18,991 bases of DNA from Oxalobacteraceae bacterium UBA6018. GTDB taxonomy: Bacteria; Pseudomonadota; Gammaproteobacteria; Burkholderiales; Burkholderiaceae_D. The stretch covers positions 1 through 18,991 of the forward strand of contig DIZW01000020.1 of the NCBI GenBank assembly GCA_002428015.1, in the 5' to 3' direction. The notes beneath the pieces are model-generated. The model was not told the origin of the DNA. It saw only the letters and a list, made by a program, of their open reading frames with translations, and ran no database searches. Numbering within the stretch: the stretch's first letter is position 1; every line of letters begins with the position of its first letter. Below are positions 6,824 to 13,953 of the stretch, in pieces. A program made the translations under genes and the position numbers.

Positions 6824-7432
6824 ATGGCAATCCGTTACGGCTGTTTCTTCAGTTATGCGCATGGCCGCTACGAGCTGATGAACAAATTCAAGAGCGCTTT
6901 GTCGGACGCCATCCGGTGCTACCTGGAGCCGCATTTCGACACCGAAGACGAATTGTTCATCGATACCGAGCGGCTCGGCGGCGGCGACGACATCGACCGC
7001 CGCGTCGCGCGCGCCATGTGCGAGAGCGTGGCGATGATCGTCATCTACACGCCCAAGTACGAGGCCCATCCGTACACGCGGCGCGAGTTCGCCGCCATGC
7101 AGATGCTCGAACAGCAGCGCAGCAGCTGGTATCCGATGCCGAGCCACCTGACCATCCCGGTAATCATGACCATGCACCCGGGCAAGTTGCCACCGCAAAT
7201 CGCCAATTCCACCATGTACGTGGATTTTTCGCATTTCACGATGGCGACGACCGACCTGAAGTCGAATCCGGATTTCCTGCCCGACATCCAAAAGATCGTC
7301 GACAGGATCGTTATGCACTATCAGCTACAGAAAAAATTCACGCCCGTGGGCCATGACTGCAACCAATTCGTGCTCCCCGATGTCCCACCTGTGTGGCGCG
7401 ACCTACCGGATTTAACTTTCCCGAAAAAATGA
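6824..7432 (+). CDS. TIR-domain protein, putative NAD-consuming effector or signalling protein (FxsC-like)
   Basis: This 202-residue protein has no signal peptide or membrane segment. Residues 4 to about 140 show the TIR fold pattern: strand A with box 1 YGCFFSYAHGR (5-15), then FIDTERLGGGDDI (45-57), the hydrophobic strand SVAMIVIYTPKY (68-79) and YTRREFAAM (84-92). Glu88 is the likely counterpart of the catalytic Glu of TIR NADases such as SARM1; activity is inferred, not shown. The tail from about 165 to 202 is not TIR-like. The ATG at 6824 has an excellent ribosome binding site, AAGGAGG (6812-6818). The gene looks less GC-rich at third positions than its neighbours, consistent with acquisition. 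Its stop overlaps an ATG of the next frame, so the two genes form one unit. It could instead bind partners without enzymatic activity. Confidence 0.85.
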   Translation: MAIRYGCFFSYAHGRYELMNKFKSALSDAIRCYLEPHFDTEDELFIDTERLGGGDDIDRRVARAMCESVAMIVIYTPKYEAHPYTRREFAAMQMLEQQRSSWYPMPSHLTIPVIMTMHPGKLPPQIANSTMYVDFSHFTMATTDLKSNPDFLPDIQKIVDRIVMHYQLQKKFTPVGHDCNQFVLPDVPPVWRDLPDLTFPKK

Positions 7433-7440
7433 GGAGCAAC

Positions 7441-9891
7441 ATGGAACTCAAACGCATTACGCTTCCGCCGATAACCGCTCCCGGCGAGGTGACCACCTTC
7501 TACAGCTTCGAGAGCGGAACGGCGCGCAGTGTTGCGCTGTCGACCACGGCCGTACTGCTGGCGGGGCGCCAGAACGCCACGGTACCGGTGCTGATGATCG
7601 ATTGGGACACGGAATCCCCCAGCCTGCATCACCATTTCGGCCGCACGGCCGACCACCCGGGCCTGCTTGAATATTTCCAGGCCTGCCGCGACCACCTGAG
7701 CCTGCTCGGCGCCCAGCGCGGCGCCGCCGACGCCGCCGCGCTGGCGCGCCTGGTGCTCGACACGGTCGACTGGGAACCCTACGTCGAGCGGGTCGACGAC
7801 AGCCGCCCGCTGTACCTGATGCGCGCCGGCCGCTTCGACGACACCTACGGCGAGCGCGCCGACCAGATGGACTGGGACGGCCTGTTCGCCGCCTGCCCGG
7901 CCCTGTTCCGCTGCTTTTCCGAGCATCTGGCGCAGCGCTTCCGCCACGTGCTGGTGGACGCGCGCAGCGGGCGCTCGGCCGCGGTGAGCATCTGCACCAC
8001 CTTGCTGCCGCTCAAGCTGGTCGGCCTGTTCACGCCCAACCAGCGCAGCCTGGAAGGCCTGTCCGGCGTGGTCACCCGCGCCATCGACTACCGCTGCAGC
8101 CACGAGGACGAGCAACGCCCGCTGCTGGTGTACCCGCTGCCGTCCTCGATCGACGGCGCCGACTGCCAGCGCCGCGCGGAATGGCGGCGCGGCGACCCGC
8201 GCGGCAGCGCGCCGGGCTACCAGCCGGTGCTTGAAAAGCTGCTGCGCCAGTGCTACAGCATCTCCCAGCTCTCGCTCGACAGCTACCTCGACGAGGTGCA
8301 GATGCAGCAAACGAACGCCGTCTCCAGCGGCGAGCCGGCCGCGCCCGCCGCCGCGCGCGAAGGCGATCGTTTCTCGCTGCGGCGCACCTTCGACACCCTG
8401 CTCGACTGGTTGGCCGAAGGGCGCTTCCCGTGGCAGTCCCACGCCGAGGTGCGCCTGGTGGGGGCGGTGGCGGCGGCGCGCGCCCTGGCCGCCGGCGGCG
8501 ACGGCCTGGGCGCCGCGCTGGCCTTGCCGCTGGCGCGCGACCTGCACCGCCTGGGCGAGCTTTACCGGGCCCAGGGGCGCACCGCCCAGGCCCTTGCGCA
8601 GTTCGAGGAAAGCTGCGTGCTGCGCGAGCGCATCCTGGGCGAGGAGCATCCCGACACCCGCGCCAGCCGCGCCAGCCTGGCCGACCTGCTGCGCGCCAGC
8701 GGCCGCCACGAGGAGGCCCGCGGTCTGCACCGCCAGCTGCTCGACGAGTGTCTGCGCCTGTACGGTCCCGACCATCCGCACACCCTGGCCGCCCAGTCGG
8801 CCCTGGCGGCCACGCTGGCGCTGCTGGGCGAGTTCGAGCGCGCCCTGGCGCTGCACGAAGACATCAACGCGGCCTGCGAGCGCATGTACGGGCCCAGCCA
8901 CCCCAGCACGCTCGACAGCCTGGCCGGGCAGGCCCAGACCTTGACCCGCAACGGCGACCTGAGCCGCGCACGCATGGTCTACGAGCGCGTGCTCGAGGGG
9001 CGCGAGCGCCTGCTCGGCAGCGAGCACGAGGACACCTTGCGCTGCACCCAGCAACTGGCCATCCTGCTCCACGAGCTTGGCGACCTGAGCCATGCGCGCA
9101 CCCTGCAGGAAGGCGTGGTGGCCGCACGCGACCGCCACGCCGGCCCCGACCATCCGGCCAGCATGCAGGCGCGCGAGGCGCTGGCCGAGATCATGGCCGG
9201 CCAGAGCGACCTGGACGGCGTGCGCCGGGTCCAGGAAGCGCTGGCCCGCGCGCGCGAGCGCCGCCTCGGTTCCGAGCATCCCGACACGCTCTCGATCCAG
9301 CTGCGCCTGGCCTCGACCCTGAGCCAGCAGGGCGACCTGGAGGCCGCGCGCCGACTGCAGCAGCGGGTGGTCAACCTGAACGAGCAGGAGCGCGGCGCGG
9401 ACGACCTGCAAACTCTGGGCAGCAAGCAGGCGCTGGCCTCGACCCTGGCGCGCCAGGGGCACAGCGTGGCCGCGCGCAAGCTCGAAGACAGCATCCTGCA
9501 GGACAGCGCGCGCCTGATTAACAATCGCGGCATCACGGCCGGCCCCCACGACTCGCACGTGGGCGCGCTCGGCCTGCGCAACGCGATTCTGGAAACGCGC
9601 GACAGCGTCGGGCATGCCGAGACGCTCAGCCACAAGCTGGCCCAGTTGCAGCAGCTGATCGACACCCGCAGCGAACGCGAAGCGCGCGAGTTGGCCGACA
9701 GCCTGCGCAAGACCGTGCTGCGGCCCAACGTGGCCAATCCGCTGCGCCGGCGCGGGGTCGCCATGATCAAGCAGGTCTACCTGCGCGAAAACGACAAGGA
9801 CGCCTTGCTCGCCTTCGCCCAGGACGAGGTGTCGTCCCTGCAGGAGGCGCTGGCGGAGGCGGCCGGCGGCCGGCCCATGGCCGCGCAGTAG
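7441..9891 (+). CDS. KGGVGR-type (MinD/ParA-like) pseudo-ATPase fused to TPR repeats (FxsT-like)
   Basis: The protein has 816 residues. The N-terminal part (about 15-290) follows the KGGVGR ATPase family: the P-loop region FYSFESGTARSVAL (20-33), then VLMIDWDTESPSLHHHF (50-66) and VLVDARSGRS (170-179). The P-loop is degenerate: the KGGVGR positions read ESGTAR, so the signature Lys is Glu24, while Arg29 and Ser30 remain. From about 360 to 690 there are kinesin-light-chain-like TPRs carrying G-x-x-HPxT boxes. Residues 700-816 are helical and unassigned. The start at 7441 has GAGGAG (7431-7436) in front; ATG 7429 or GTG 7393 would add 4 or 16 residues. By analogy to FxsT or STAND proteins, the TPR part may sense or bind, and the N-terminal part may switch the TIR partner. 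Confidence 0.8.
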   Translation: MELKRITLPPITAPGEVTTFYSFESGTARSVALSTTAVLLAGRQNATVPVLMIDWDTESPSLHHHFGRTADHPGLLEYFQACRDHLSLLGAQRGAADAAALARLVLDTVDWEPYVERVDDSRPLYLMRAGRFDDTYGERADQMDWDGLFAACPALFRCFSEHLAQRFRHVLVDARSGRSAAVSICTTLLPLKLVGLFTPNQRSLEGLSGVVTRAIDYRCSHEDEQRPLLVYPLPSSIDGADCQRRAEWRRGDPRGSAPGYQPVLEKLLRQCYSISQLSLDSYLDEVQMQQTNAVSSGEPAAPAAAREGDRFSLRRTFDTLLDWLAEGRFPWQSHAEVRLVGAVAAARALAAGGDGLGAALALPLARDLHRLGELYRAQGRTAQALAQFEESCVLRERILGEEHPDTRASRASLADLLRASGRHEEARGLHRQLLDECLRLYGPDHPHTLAAQSALAATLALLGEFERALALHEDINAACERMYGPSHPSTLDSLAGQAQTLTRNGDLSRARMVYERVLEGRERLLGSEHEDTLRCTQQLAILLHELGDLSHARTLQEGVVAARDRHAGPDHPASMQAREALAEIMAGQSDLDGVRRVQEALARARERRLGSEHPDTLSIQLRLASTLSQQGDLEAARRLQQRVVNLNEQERGADDLQTLGSKQALASTLARQGHSVAARKLEDSILQDSARLINNRGITAGPHDSHVGALGLRNAILETRDSVGHAETLSHKLAQLQQLIDTRSEREARELADSLRKTVLRPNVANPLRRRGVAMIKQVYLRENDKDALLAFAQDEVSSLQEALAEAAGGRPMAAQ
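8638..9519 (+). repeat. Seven TPR repeats with exact 42-residue (126-bp) period
   Basis: The conserved Gly of the G-x-x-HPxT box falls at residues 400, 442, 484, 526, 568, 610 and 652 of the host protein, each exactly 42 apart. Boxes read GEEHPDT, GPDHPHT, GPSHPST, GSEHEDT, GPDHPAS, GSEHPDT and GADDLQT. The final repeat is degenerate and its end is approximate. The period is that of kinesin-light-chain-type TPRs (TPR_10/TPR_12). The DNA copies are diverged, so this is an old protein repeat rather than recent duplication. Confidence 0.85.
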
Positions 9892-10239
9892 CGGCGCCGT
9901 GCGCCACCTCCGTCGCCATATCGCCGCGACGTCGCGCGTCATGGCCGCCGGCGTCGTCCACCGGGGCGTTCGCCCCGTCGTCCCCGCGTCCCCGCCGCGT
10001 CCTCCTCGCGTCCTGCACCCGCCATCGGTGCATCTTCCCGTCCTCATGCACGCCTTCAGCCGGGCGTGGCCGCCACCAAGCCGTGCGCGCCGTCCCGCCG
10101 CCAGCCGGACCGTGGCGGGGACAAGGTCCCGCCGTTGGTGTCGCGCGCCAATCCCGGCGCCGCTGTGGCGCGTCGCGGCGAGGCGTAAAATTGTGCCCCG
10201 AGCGAGCGATACAAGCGTTGCTTCAGGTAAAATCGCTGC
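9892..10239. other. 348-bp non-coding gap between the TIR module and surE
   Basis: The plus strand is strikingly C-rich, with repeated GCGTCC words around 9985-10012. It holds a perfect hairpin, CGGGGCG (9962-9968) / CGCCCCG (9971-9977), about 70 bases after the TPR gene stop, and a weaker one, GGCGGG (10114-10119) / CCCGCC (10128-10133). Neither is followed by a T-run, so termination for the module is uncertain. TAAAAT occurs at 10186-10191 and again at 10228-10233, either of which could be a -10 box for surE, but no good -35 accompanies them. An open plus frame from 9899 encodes an Arg/Pro-rich composition that I do not accept as a gene. Confidence 0.6.
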
Positions 10240-10977
10240 ATGAGAATTCTTATCAGCAATGACGACGGTTATCTCGCCCCCGGCATCAACGCGCTGGCCG
10301 ATGCGCTCGCATCGATTGCCGATATCGTCGTCGTGGCGCCCGACAGCAACCGTTCCGGGGCGTCCAATTCGCTCTCGCTGGACCGTCCGCTGTCGGTGCA
10401 ACAAGCCCCGAATGGATTCTATTTTGTCAACGGAACACCCACCGATTGCGTCCACATCGCCCTGACCGGCATGCTCGACGCGCGGCCCGACCTGGTCGTG
10501 TCCGGCATCAACAACGGTCAGAACATGGGCGACGACACCCTCTATTCCGGCACGGTGGCCGCCGCCACCGAGGGTTATCTGTTCGGCATCCCGGCGATCG
10601 CCTTTTCCCAGGTCGAGTTCGGCTGGGCCCACATCGACGCCGCCGCCCGCGTGGCGCGCGACATCGTGCTGCGCCGCCTTGACGCGCTGCCGGCGCCTTA
10701 TCTGCTCAACGTCAACATCCCGAACCGTCCCTACGAGGCACTGACCACCTTGCGCGCCACCCGCCTGGGCCGGCGCCACCAGTCCGAGCCGGTGGTGCGC
10801 GGCCAGGACCCGCGCGGGCGCGAGATCTTCTGGATCGGGCCGCCCGGCGCCACCAAGGATGCGGGCGAGGGCACCGATTTCTACGCCACCGCGCAGGGCG
10901 AGGTCTCGATCACCCCGCTGCAGATCGACCTGACCCACCGTGCCCAGCTCGACGCGTTGGCGCGGGGGCTCGCATGA
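10240..10977 (+). CDS. surE: 5'/3'-nucleotidase SurE (survival protein E)
   Basis: SurE is a cytoplasmic, metal-dependent phosphatase that removes phosphate from nucleoside 5'- and 3'-monophosphates and short polyphosphate, linked to stationary-phase survival. The 245-residue product has the family N-terminus MRILISNDDGY, with metal-binding Asp8 and Asp9, then Ser39 in APDSNRSGASNS (34-44) and the Asn pair in VSGINNGQNMGDD (87-99). Its length is normal. The ATG at 10240 starts the conserved motif directly, so no shorter start is possible; no clear ribosome binding site lies in front, and TAAAAT ends 6 bases before it. The stop overlaps the pcm start (ATGA), the usual surE-pcm coupling in proteobacteria. 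Confidence 0.97.
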   Translation: MRILISNDDGYLAPGINALADALASIADIVVVAPDSNRSGASNSLSLDRPLSVQQAPNGFYFVNGTPTDCVHIALTGMLDARPDLVVSGINNGQNMGDDTLYSGTVAAATEGYLFGIPAIAFSQVEFGWAHIDAAARVARDIVLRRLDALPAPYLLNVNIPNRPYEALTTLRATRLGRRHQSEPVVRGQDPRGREIFWIGPPGATKDAGEGTDFYATAQGEVSITPLQIDLTHRAQLDALARGLA

Positions 10978-11867
10978 GCGACCAGCACGGCAAAGCGGGC
11001 AAGCGCAGCAATTTCCCGCTGCCCCTGTCCTCGGTCACCGGCGCCCCGGCCAAGGCGCCTGGCTACGCGCCCGCGCGCGTGGCCACGCCCCAGACCGCCA
11101 CCCAGAACGCCGCGCGCACCGCCGTGCAGGCCCCCTACACGCCGCCGCGCCAGACCGGCACGCCGTCCAAGGCCCACACGTCGGCCCTGCAGCGCGCCCA
11201 GCCGGCCGTGGCGGCTCCGCCGCGCCCCGACCTGCTCGTCAGCGACGCGATCCGCCAGGCCATGGTGGCGCGCGTGGCCCGCCAGGGCGTGCAGGACCGG
11301 GTCGTGCTGGCCGCCCTCGGCACCGTCCCGCGCCACGCCTTCATCGAGCCGGCCCTGTCGGCCCAGGCCTATATCGACGCCTCGCTGCCGATCGGCCACA
11401 ACCAGACCATTTCGCAGCCCTACATCGTGGCGCGCATGATCGAGGTGATGCGCAACGGCGCCCAGCTCAACCGGGTGCTGGAGATCGGCACCGGCTGCGG
11501 CTACCAGGCCGCCGTGCTCGCCTGCGTGGCCCAGGACGTGTATTCGATCGAGCGCATCAAGCCGTTGCACGAGCTGGCCAAGACCAATCTGCGGCCGCTG
11601 CGCATTGCAAATCTGCGCTTGCATTACGGAGATGGTATGCTTGGCCTGCCCCAGGCTGCTCCTTTCGACGGGATCATCCTGGCGGCGGCCGGTCTCGAGG
11701 TGCCGCAGGCACTGCTGGAACAGCTCAACATCGGCGGGCGCCTGGTCGCCCCGGTAGGCGCGCGCGTCCAGCACCTGCAACTGATCACGCGCGTCGGCAA
11801 GTCCGAATGGACCCGCGACACGCTGGAAGACTGTCACTTCGTGCCGCTGCGCCCGGGTACCGCCTGA
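10974..11867 (+). CDS. pcm: Protein-L-isoaspartate O-methyltransferase
   Basis: Pcm transfers methyl groups from S-adenosylmethionine to isoaspartyl residues and so starts the repair of aged proteins in the cytoplasm. The catalytic domain covers about residues 87-297: LLVSDAIRQAMVARVARQGV (87-106), the substrate motif GHNQTISQPY (141-150) and SAM motif I VLEIGTGCGYQAA (168-180). E. coli Pcm has about 208 residues; here about 85 extra N-terminal residues, rich in Ala, Pro, Thr, Gln and Lys, look disordered. The overlap with surE fixes the start at 10974, because translation re-initiates there. A later start inside the extension cannot be excluded. It belongs to the surE-pcm-nlpD-rpoS cassette. 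Confidence 0.95.
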   Translation: MSDQHGKAGKRSNFPLPLSSVTGAPAKAPGYAPARVATPQTATQNAARTAVQAPYTPPRQTGTPSKAHTSALQRAQPAVAAPPRPDLLVSDAIRQAMVARVARQGVQDRVVLAALGTVPRHAFIEPALSAQAYIDASLPIGHNQTISQPYIVARMIEVMRNGAQLNRVLEIGTGCGYQAAVLACVAQDVYSIERIKPLHELAKTNLRPLRIANLRLHYGDGMLGLPQAAPFDGIILAAAGLEVPQALLEQLNIGGRLVAPVGARVQHLQLITRVGKSEWTRDTLEDCHFVPLRPGTA

Positions 11868-11895
11868 GCCGCTCAAGAAAGTCGACACACATAAG

Positions 11896-12840
11896 ATGAG
11901 AATGAAACGAACAATCCAACTTACCTGGCTGGCCATCGGCTTCAGCCTGCTCGCCGGCTGTACCAGCACCACCCGGGCCCCGGTCATCGACCGCCCGGCC
12001 GTGGCCGCCCCCCGTCCGCCCGTGCAGGCCGAAGAGCCCAAGGACGTCAACGGCATGTACATCGTCAAGAAGGGCGACACCCTGCTGCGCATCGCGCTTG
12101 ACCATGGCCTGAACTACCGCGAGCTGGCGGCCTGGAACAGCATCGCCAACCCGGACGACATCAAGCTCGGGCAACTGCTGCGCGTGACCCCGCCCGACCA
12201 GGGTGTGAGCACCGCGCCGGTGCAGATCCCGATGCCGGAAGTGCGCTCGCTGCCGGTGCCGCGCAAGAGCACCCCGCGCGGCGACAAGCGTCCCTACAGC
12301 GACGCCACCCTGGCCGAGATGCAGAAGGCCGAACGCGGCGAGAACGGTAATGGCAAAGGCGAGTCCAAGACCGAGAAGGCCGAACGCGAGCCGGAGGTGG
12401 CCAGCGTGGCGCCGGTGGTGCCGCCCAAGCCGGCCATCGTGGCCGGCGCCACCGTCACCGCCACCGACGACGAAAAGCTCAGCTGGATGTGGCCGTCCGA
12501 CGGCAAGATCGTCGCCACCTTTGACGAAGGCAAGAACAAGGGCATCGACATCGCCGGCAAGGCGGGCCAGCAGGTGATGGCGGCCGGCGCGGGCAAGGTC
12601 ATGTACGCTGGCAGCGGCATCCGCGGTTATGGTAATCTCGTGATTGTGAAGCACAGCAACAGCCTGCTGTCCGCCTACGCCCACAACCGCAGCATCGTGG
12701 TCAAGGAGGGGCAGAACGTGAACAAGGGACAGGTGATTGCCGAAATGGGTGACTCGGACGCCGATTCGGTCAAATTGCACTTTGAAATCCGCCAGCAGGG
12801 CAAGCCGGTCGATCCGTCGCGATTCCTGCCGCCCCGCTAA
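11896..12840 (+). CDS. nlpD: NlpD-type lipoprotein with LysM and degenerate M23 (LytM) domains
   Basis: The 314-residue envelope lipoprotein has a signal peptide ending in the lipobox LLAGC (18-22, lipidated Cys22). A LysM peptidoglycan-binding domain follows at about 54-98 (YIVKKGDTLLRIA...), then a Pro/Lys/Glu-rich linker, and an M23 domain at about 197-313. Zinc-ligand positions are altered as in E. coli NlpD: KNKGIDIAG (213-221) has Asn where active enzymes have His, while SAYAHN (259-264) and LHFEIR (294-299) remain. It should therefore not cut peptidoglycan itself but activate an amidase (AmiC-like) during cell separation. ATG 11902 (MKRTIQ) is an alternative start. In E. coli a main rpoS promoter lies inside nlpD; I could not locate one here. 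Confidence 0.93.
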   Translation: MRMKRTIQLTWLAIGFSLLAGCTSTTRAPVIDRPAVAAPRPPVQAEEPKDVNGMYIVKKGDTLLRIALDHGLNYRELAAWNSIANPDDIKLGQLLRVTPPDQGVSTAPVQIPMPEVRSLPVPRKSTPRGDKRPYSDATLAEMQKAERGENGNGKGESKTEKAEREPEVASVAPVVPPKPAIVAGATVTATDDEKLSWMWPSDGKIVATFDEGKNKGIDIAGKAGQQVMAAGAGKVMYAGSGIRGYGNLVIVKHSNSLLSAYAHNRSIVVKEGQNVNKGQVIAEMGDSDADSVKLHFEIRQQGKPVDPSRFLPPR

Positions 12841-12860
12841 GCTGGCCTGACAGGCTGCCA

Positions 12861-13868
12861 ATGACACATTCGCCGCACCAGATCGACGAGGACGCAGGAC
12901 CGGACGAGTTTTCGGACGAGCCGCCGATCGACGCCGTCATCGATGGCGACGACGGCGCCGACGCCGACACCCCCCAGCCCGACGCGGTGCTCGAAAGCGT
13001 CGACGAGCTCAAGAAAGTGCTGCAGGCCGAGCTGTCCACCGACACCACCCAGCATTACCTGAACCAGATCGGCACCCGCGCGCTGCTGACCGCGCCCCAG
13101 GAGGTGCACTACGCCACGCTGGCCAAGAGCGGCGACTTCGACGCGCGCCAGGTCATGATCGAGCATAACCTGCGCCTGGTGGTGTCCATCGCCAAGCACT
13201 ACATCAACCGCGGCGTGGTCCTGCTCGACATGATCGAGGAGGGCAACATTGGCCTCATGCGCGCGATCGACAAGTTCGAGCCCGAGCGCGGCTTCCGCTT
13301 CTCCACCTACGCCACCTGGTGGATCCGCCAGAGCATCGAGCGGGCCATCATGAACCAGGCGCGCACGGTGCGCCTGCCGGTGCACATGGTGCGCGAGCTC
13401 AATCAGATCCTGCGCGCCAAGTACCACCTCGAAGCCCAGCACCACAACGGCAAGGACGCCAGCGCCGAGGACATCGCCCACCTGGTCGGGCGTCCCGTCG
13501 AGGAGGTGCAGGACATCCTGGCCCTGTCCGAGCATGCCACCTCGCTCGATGCGCCGCTCGACAACGATCCCCAGTCCAGCCTGATGGACATGCTGCCCGG
13601 CGACACCGACGACAGCCCCGACGCCCGCGCCGAGCACCACGAAATGACCGTGCTCGTGCGCGACTGGCTCACCAAGCTGCCCGACAAGCAGCGCGTGGTC
13701 ATCATGCGCCGTTTCGGGCTCGACAACGACGACCCGGCCACGCTCGAAACCCTGGCCGAGGAGATGGGCGTTACGCGCGAGCGGGTGCGCCAGATCCAGC
13801 AGGAGGCCCTCGTCAAGCTCAAGCGGGCCATGGCCGCCCGTGGCGTGGGGCGCGATTCCTTGCTATGA
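12861..13868 (+). CDS. rpoS: RNA polymerase sigma factor RpoS (sigma-38)
   Basis: RpoS directs RNA polymerase to general stress and stationary-phase promoters. The 335-residue protein has all group 2 sigma regions: 1.2 at about 62-95, region 2 at about 96-166 including NLRLVVSIAKHYINRG (103-118) and the -10-recognising FSTYATWWIRQSIERAI (147-163), region 3 at about 175-250, and region 4 with the helix-turn-helix TLETLAEEMGVTRERVRQIQ (294-313). Position directly after nlpD (20-base gap) separates it from RpoD/RpoH. An unusually acidic N-terminal segment (8-41), rich in Asp and Glu, precedes region 1.2. No strong ribosome binding site is visible before the ATG, which fits the post-transcriptional control known for the family. 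Confidence 0.97.
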   Translation: MTHSPHQIDEDAGPDEFSDEPPIDAVIDGDDGADADTPQPDAVLESVDELKKVLQAELSTDTTQHYLNQIGTRALLTAPQEVHYATLAKSGDFDARQVMIEHNLRLVVSIAKHYINRGVVLLDMIEEGNIGLMRAIDKFEPERGFRFSTYATWWIRQSIERAIMNQARTVRLPVHMVRELNQILRAKYHLEAQHHNGKDASAEDIAHLVGRPVEEVQDILALSEHATSLDAPLDNDPQSSLMDMLPGDTDDSPDARAEHHEMTVLVRDWLTKLPDKQRVVIMRRFGLDNDDPATLETLAEEMGVTRERVRQIQQEALVKLKRAMAARGVGRDSLL

Positions 13869-13928
13869 TGCGCGCGGGCCAAGCGCTGCCGCGTCTTCCT
13901 CTTGATCTTCCCTGAACACTTTCCCAGT

Positions 13929-13950
13929 CACGCCAGCGCGCGTGTTTTTT
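13929..13950 (+). terminator. Possible intrinsic terminator between rpoS and rlmD
   Basis: CACGC (13929-13933) pairs with GCGTG (13940-13944) around a 6-base loop and is followed at once by six T residues (13945-13950). The stem is short at 5 bp, so termination is likely partial. It ends only three bases before the rlmD ATG. Confidence 0.4.
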
Positions 13951-13953
13951 GCC

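Noticed and set aside
8638..9519. Possible CRISPR-like or recent DNA tandem repeats in the TPR region
   Set aside because: The 126-bp period is within a coding frame, the DNA copies are diverged, and the repeat is fully explained by protein TPRs.
9899..10243. A 114-codon plus-strand open frame in the gap before surE (GTG start)
   Set aside because: It encodes an Arg/Pro/Ala/Ser-rich sequence without domain, signal peptide or ribosome binding site; it looks like the C-rich non-coding gap read through. It also lacks an F-x-S-x-x C-terminus, so it is not an FxsA-type peptide.
7321..10938. A 1205-codon open frame on the minus strand opposite the TPR protein and surE
   Set aside because: It is antisense to two well-supported genes, has a repetitive Gly/Ala/Gln/Arg/Val composition typical of mirrored GC-rich codons, and shows no domain. 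Long antisense frames are expected at this base composition.
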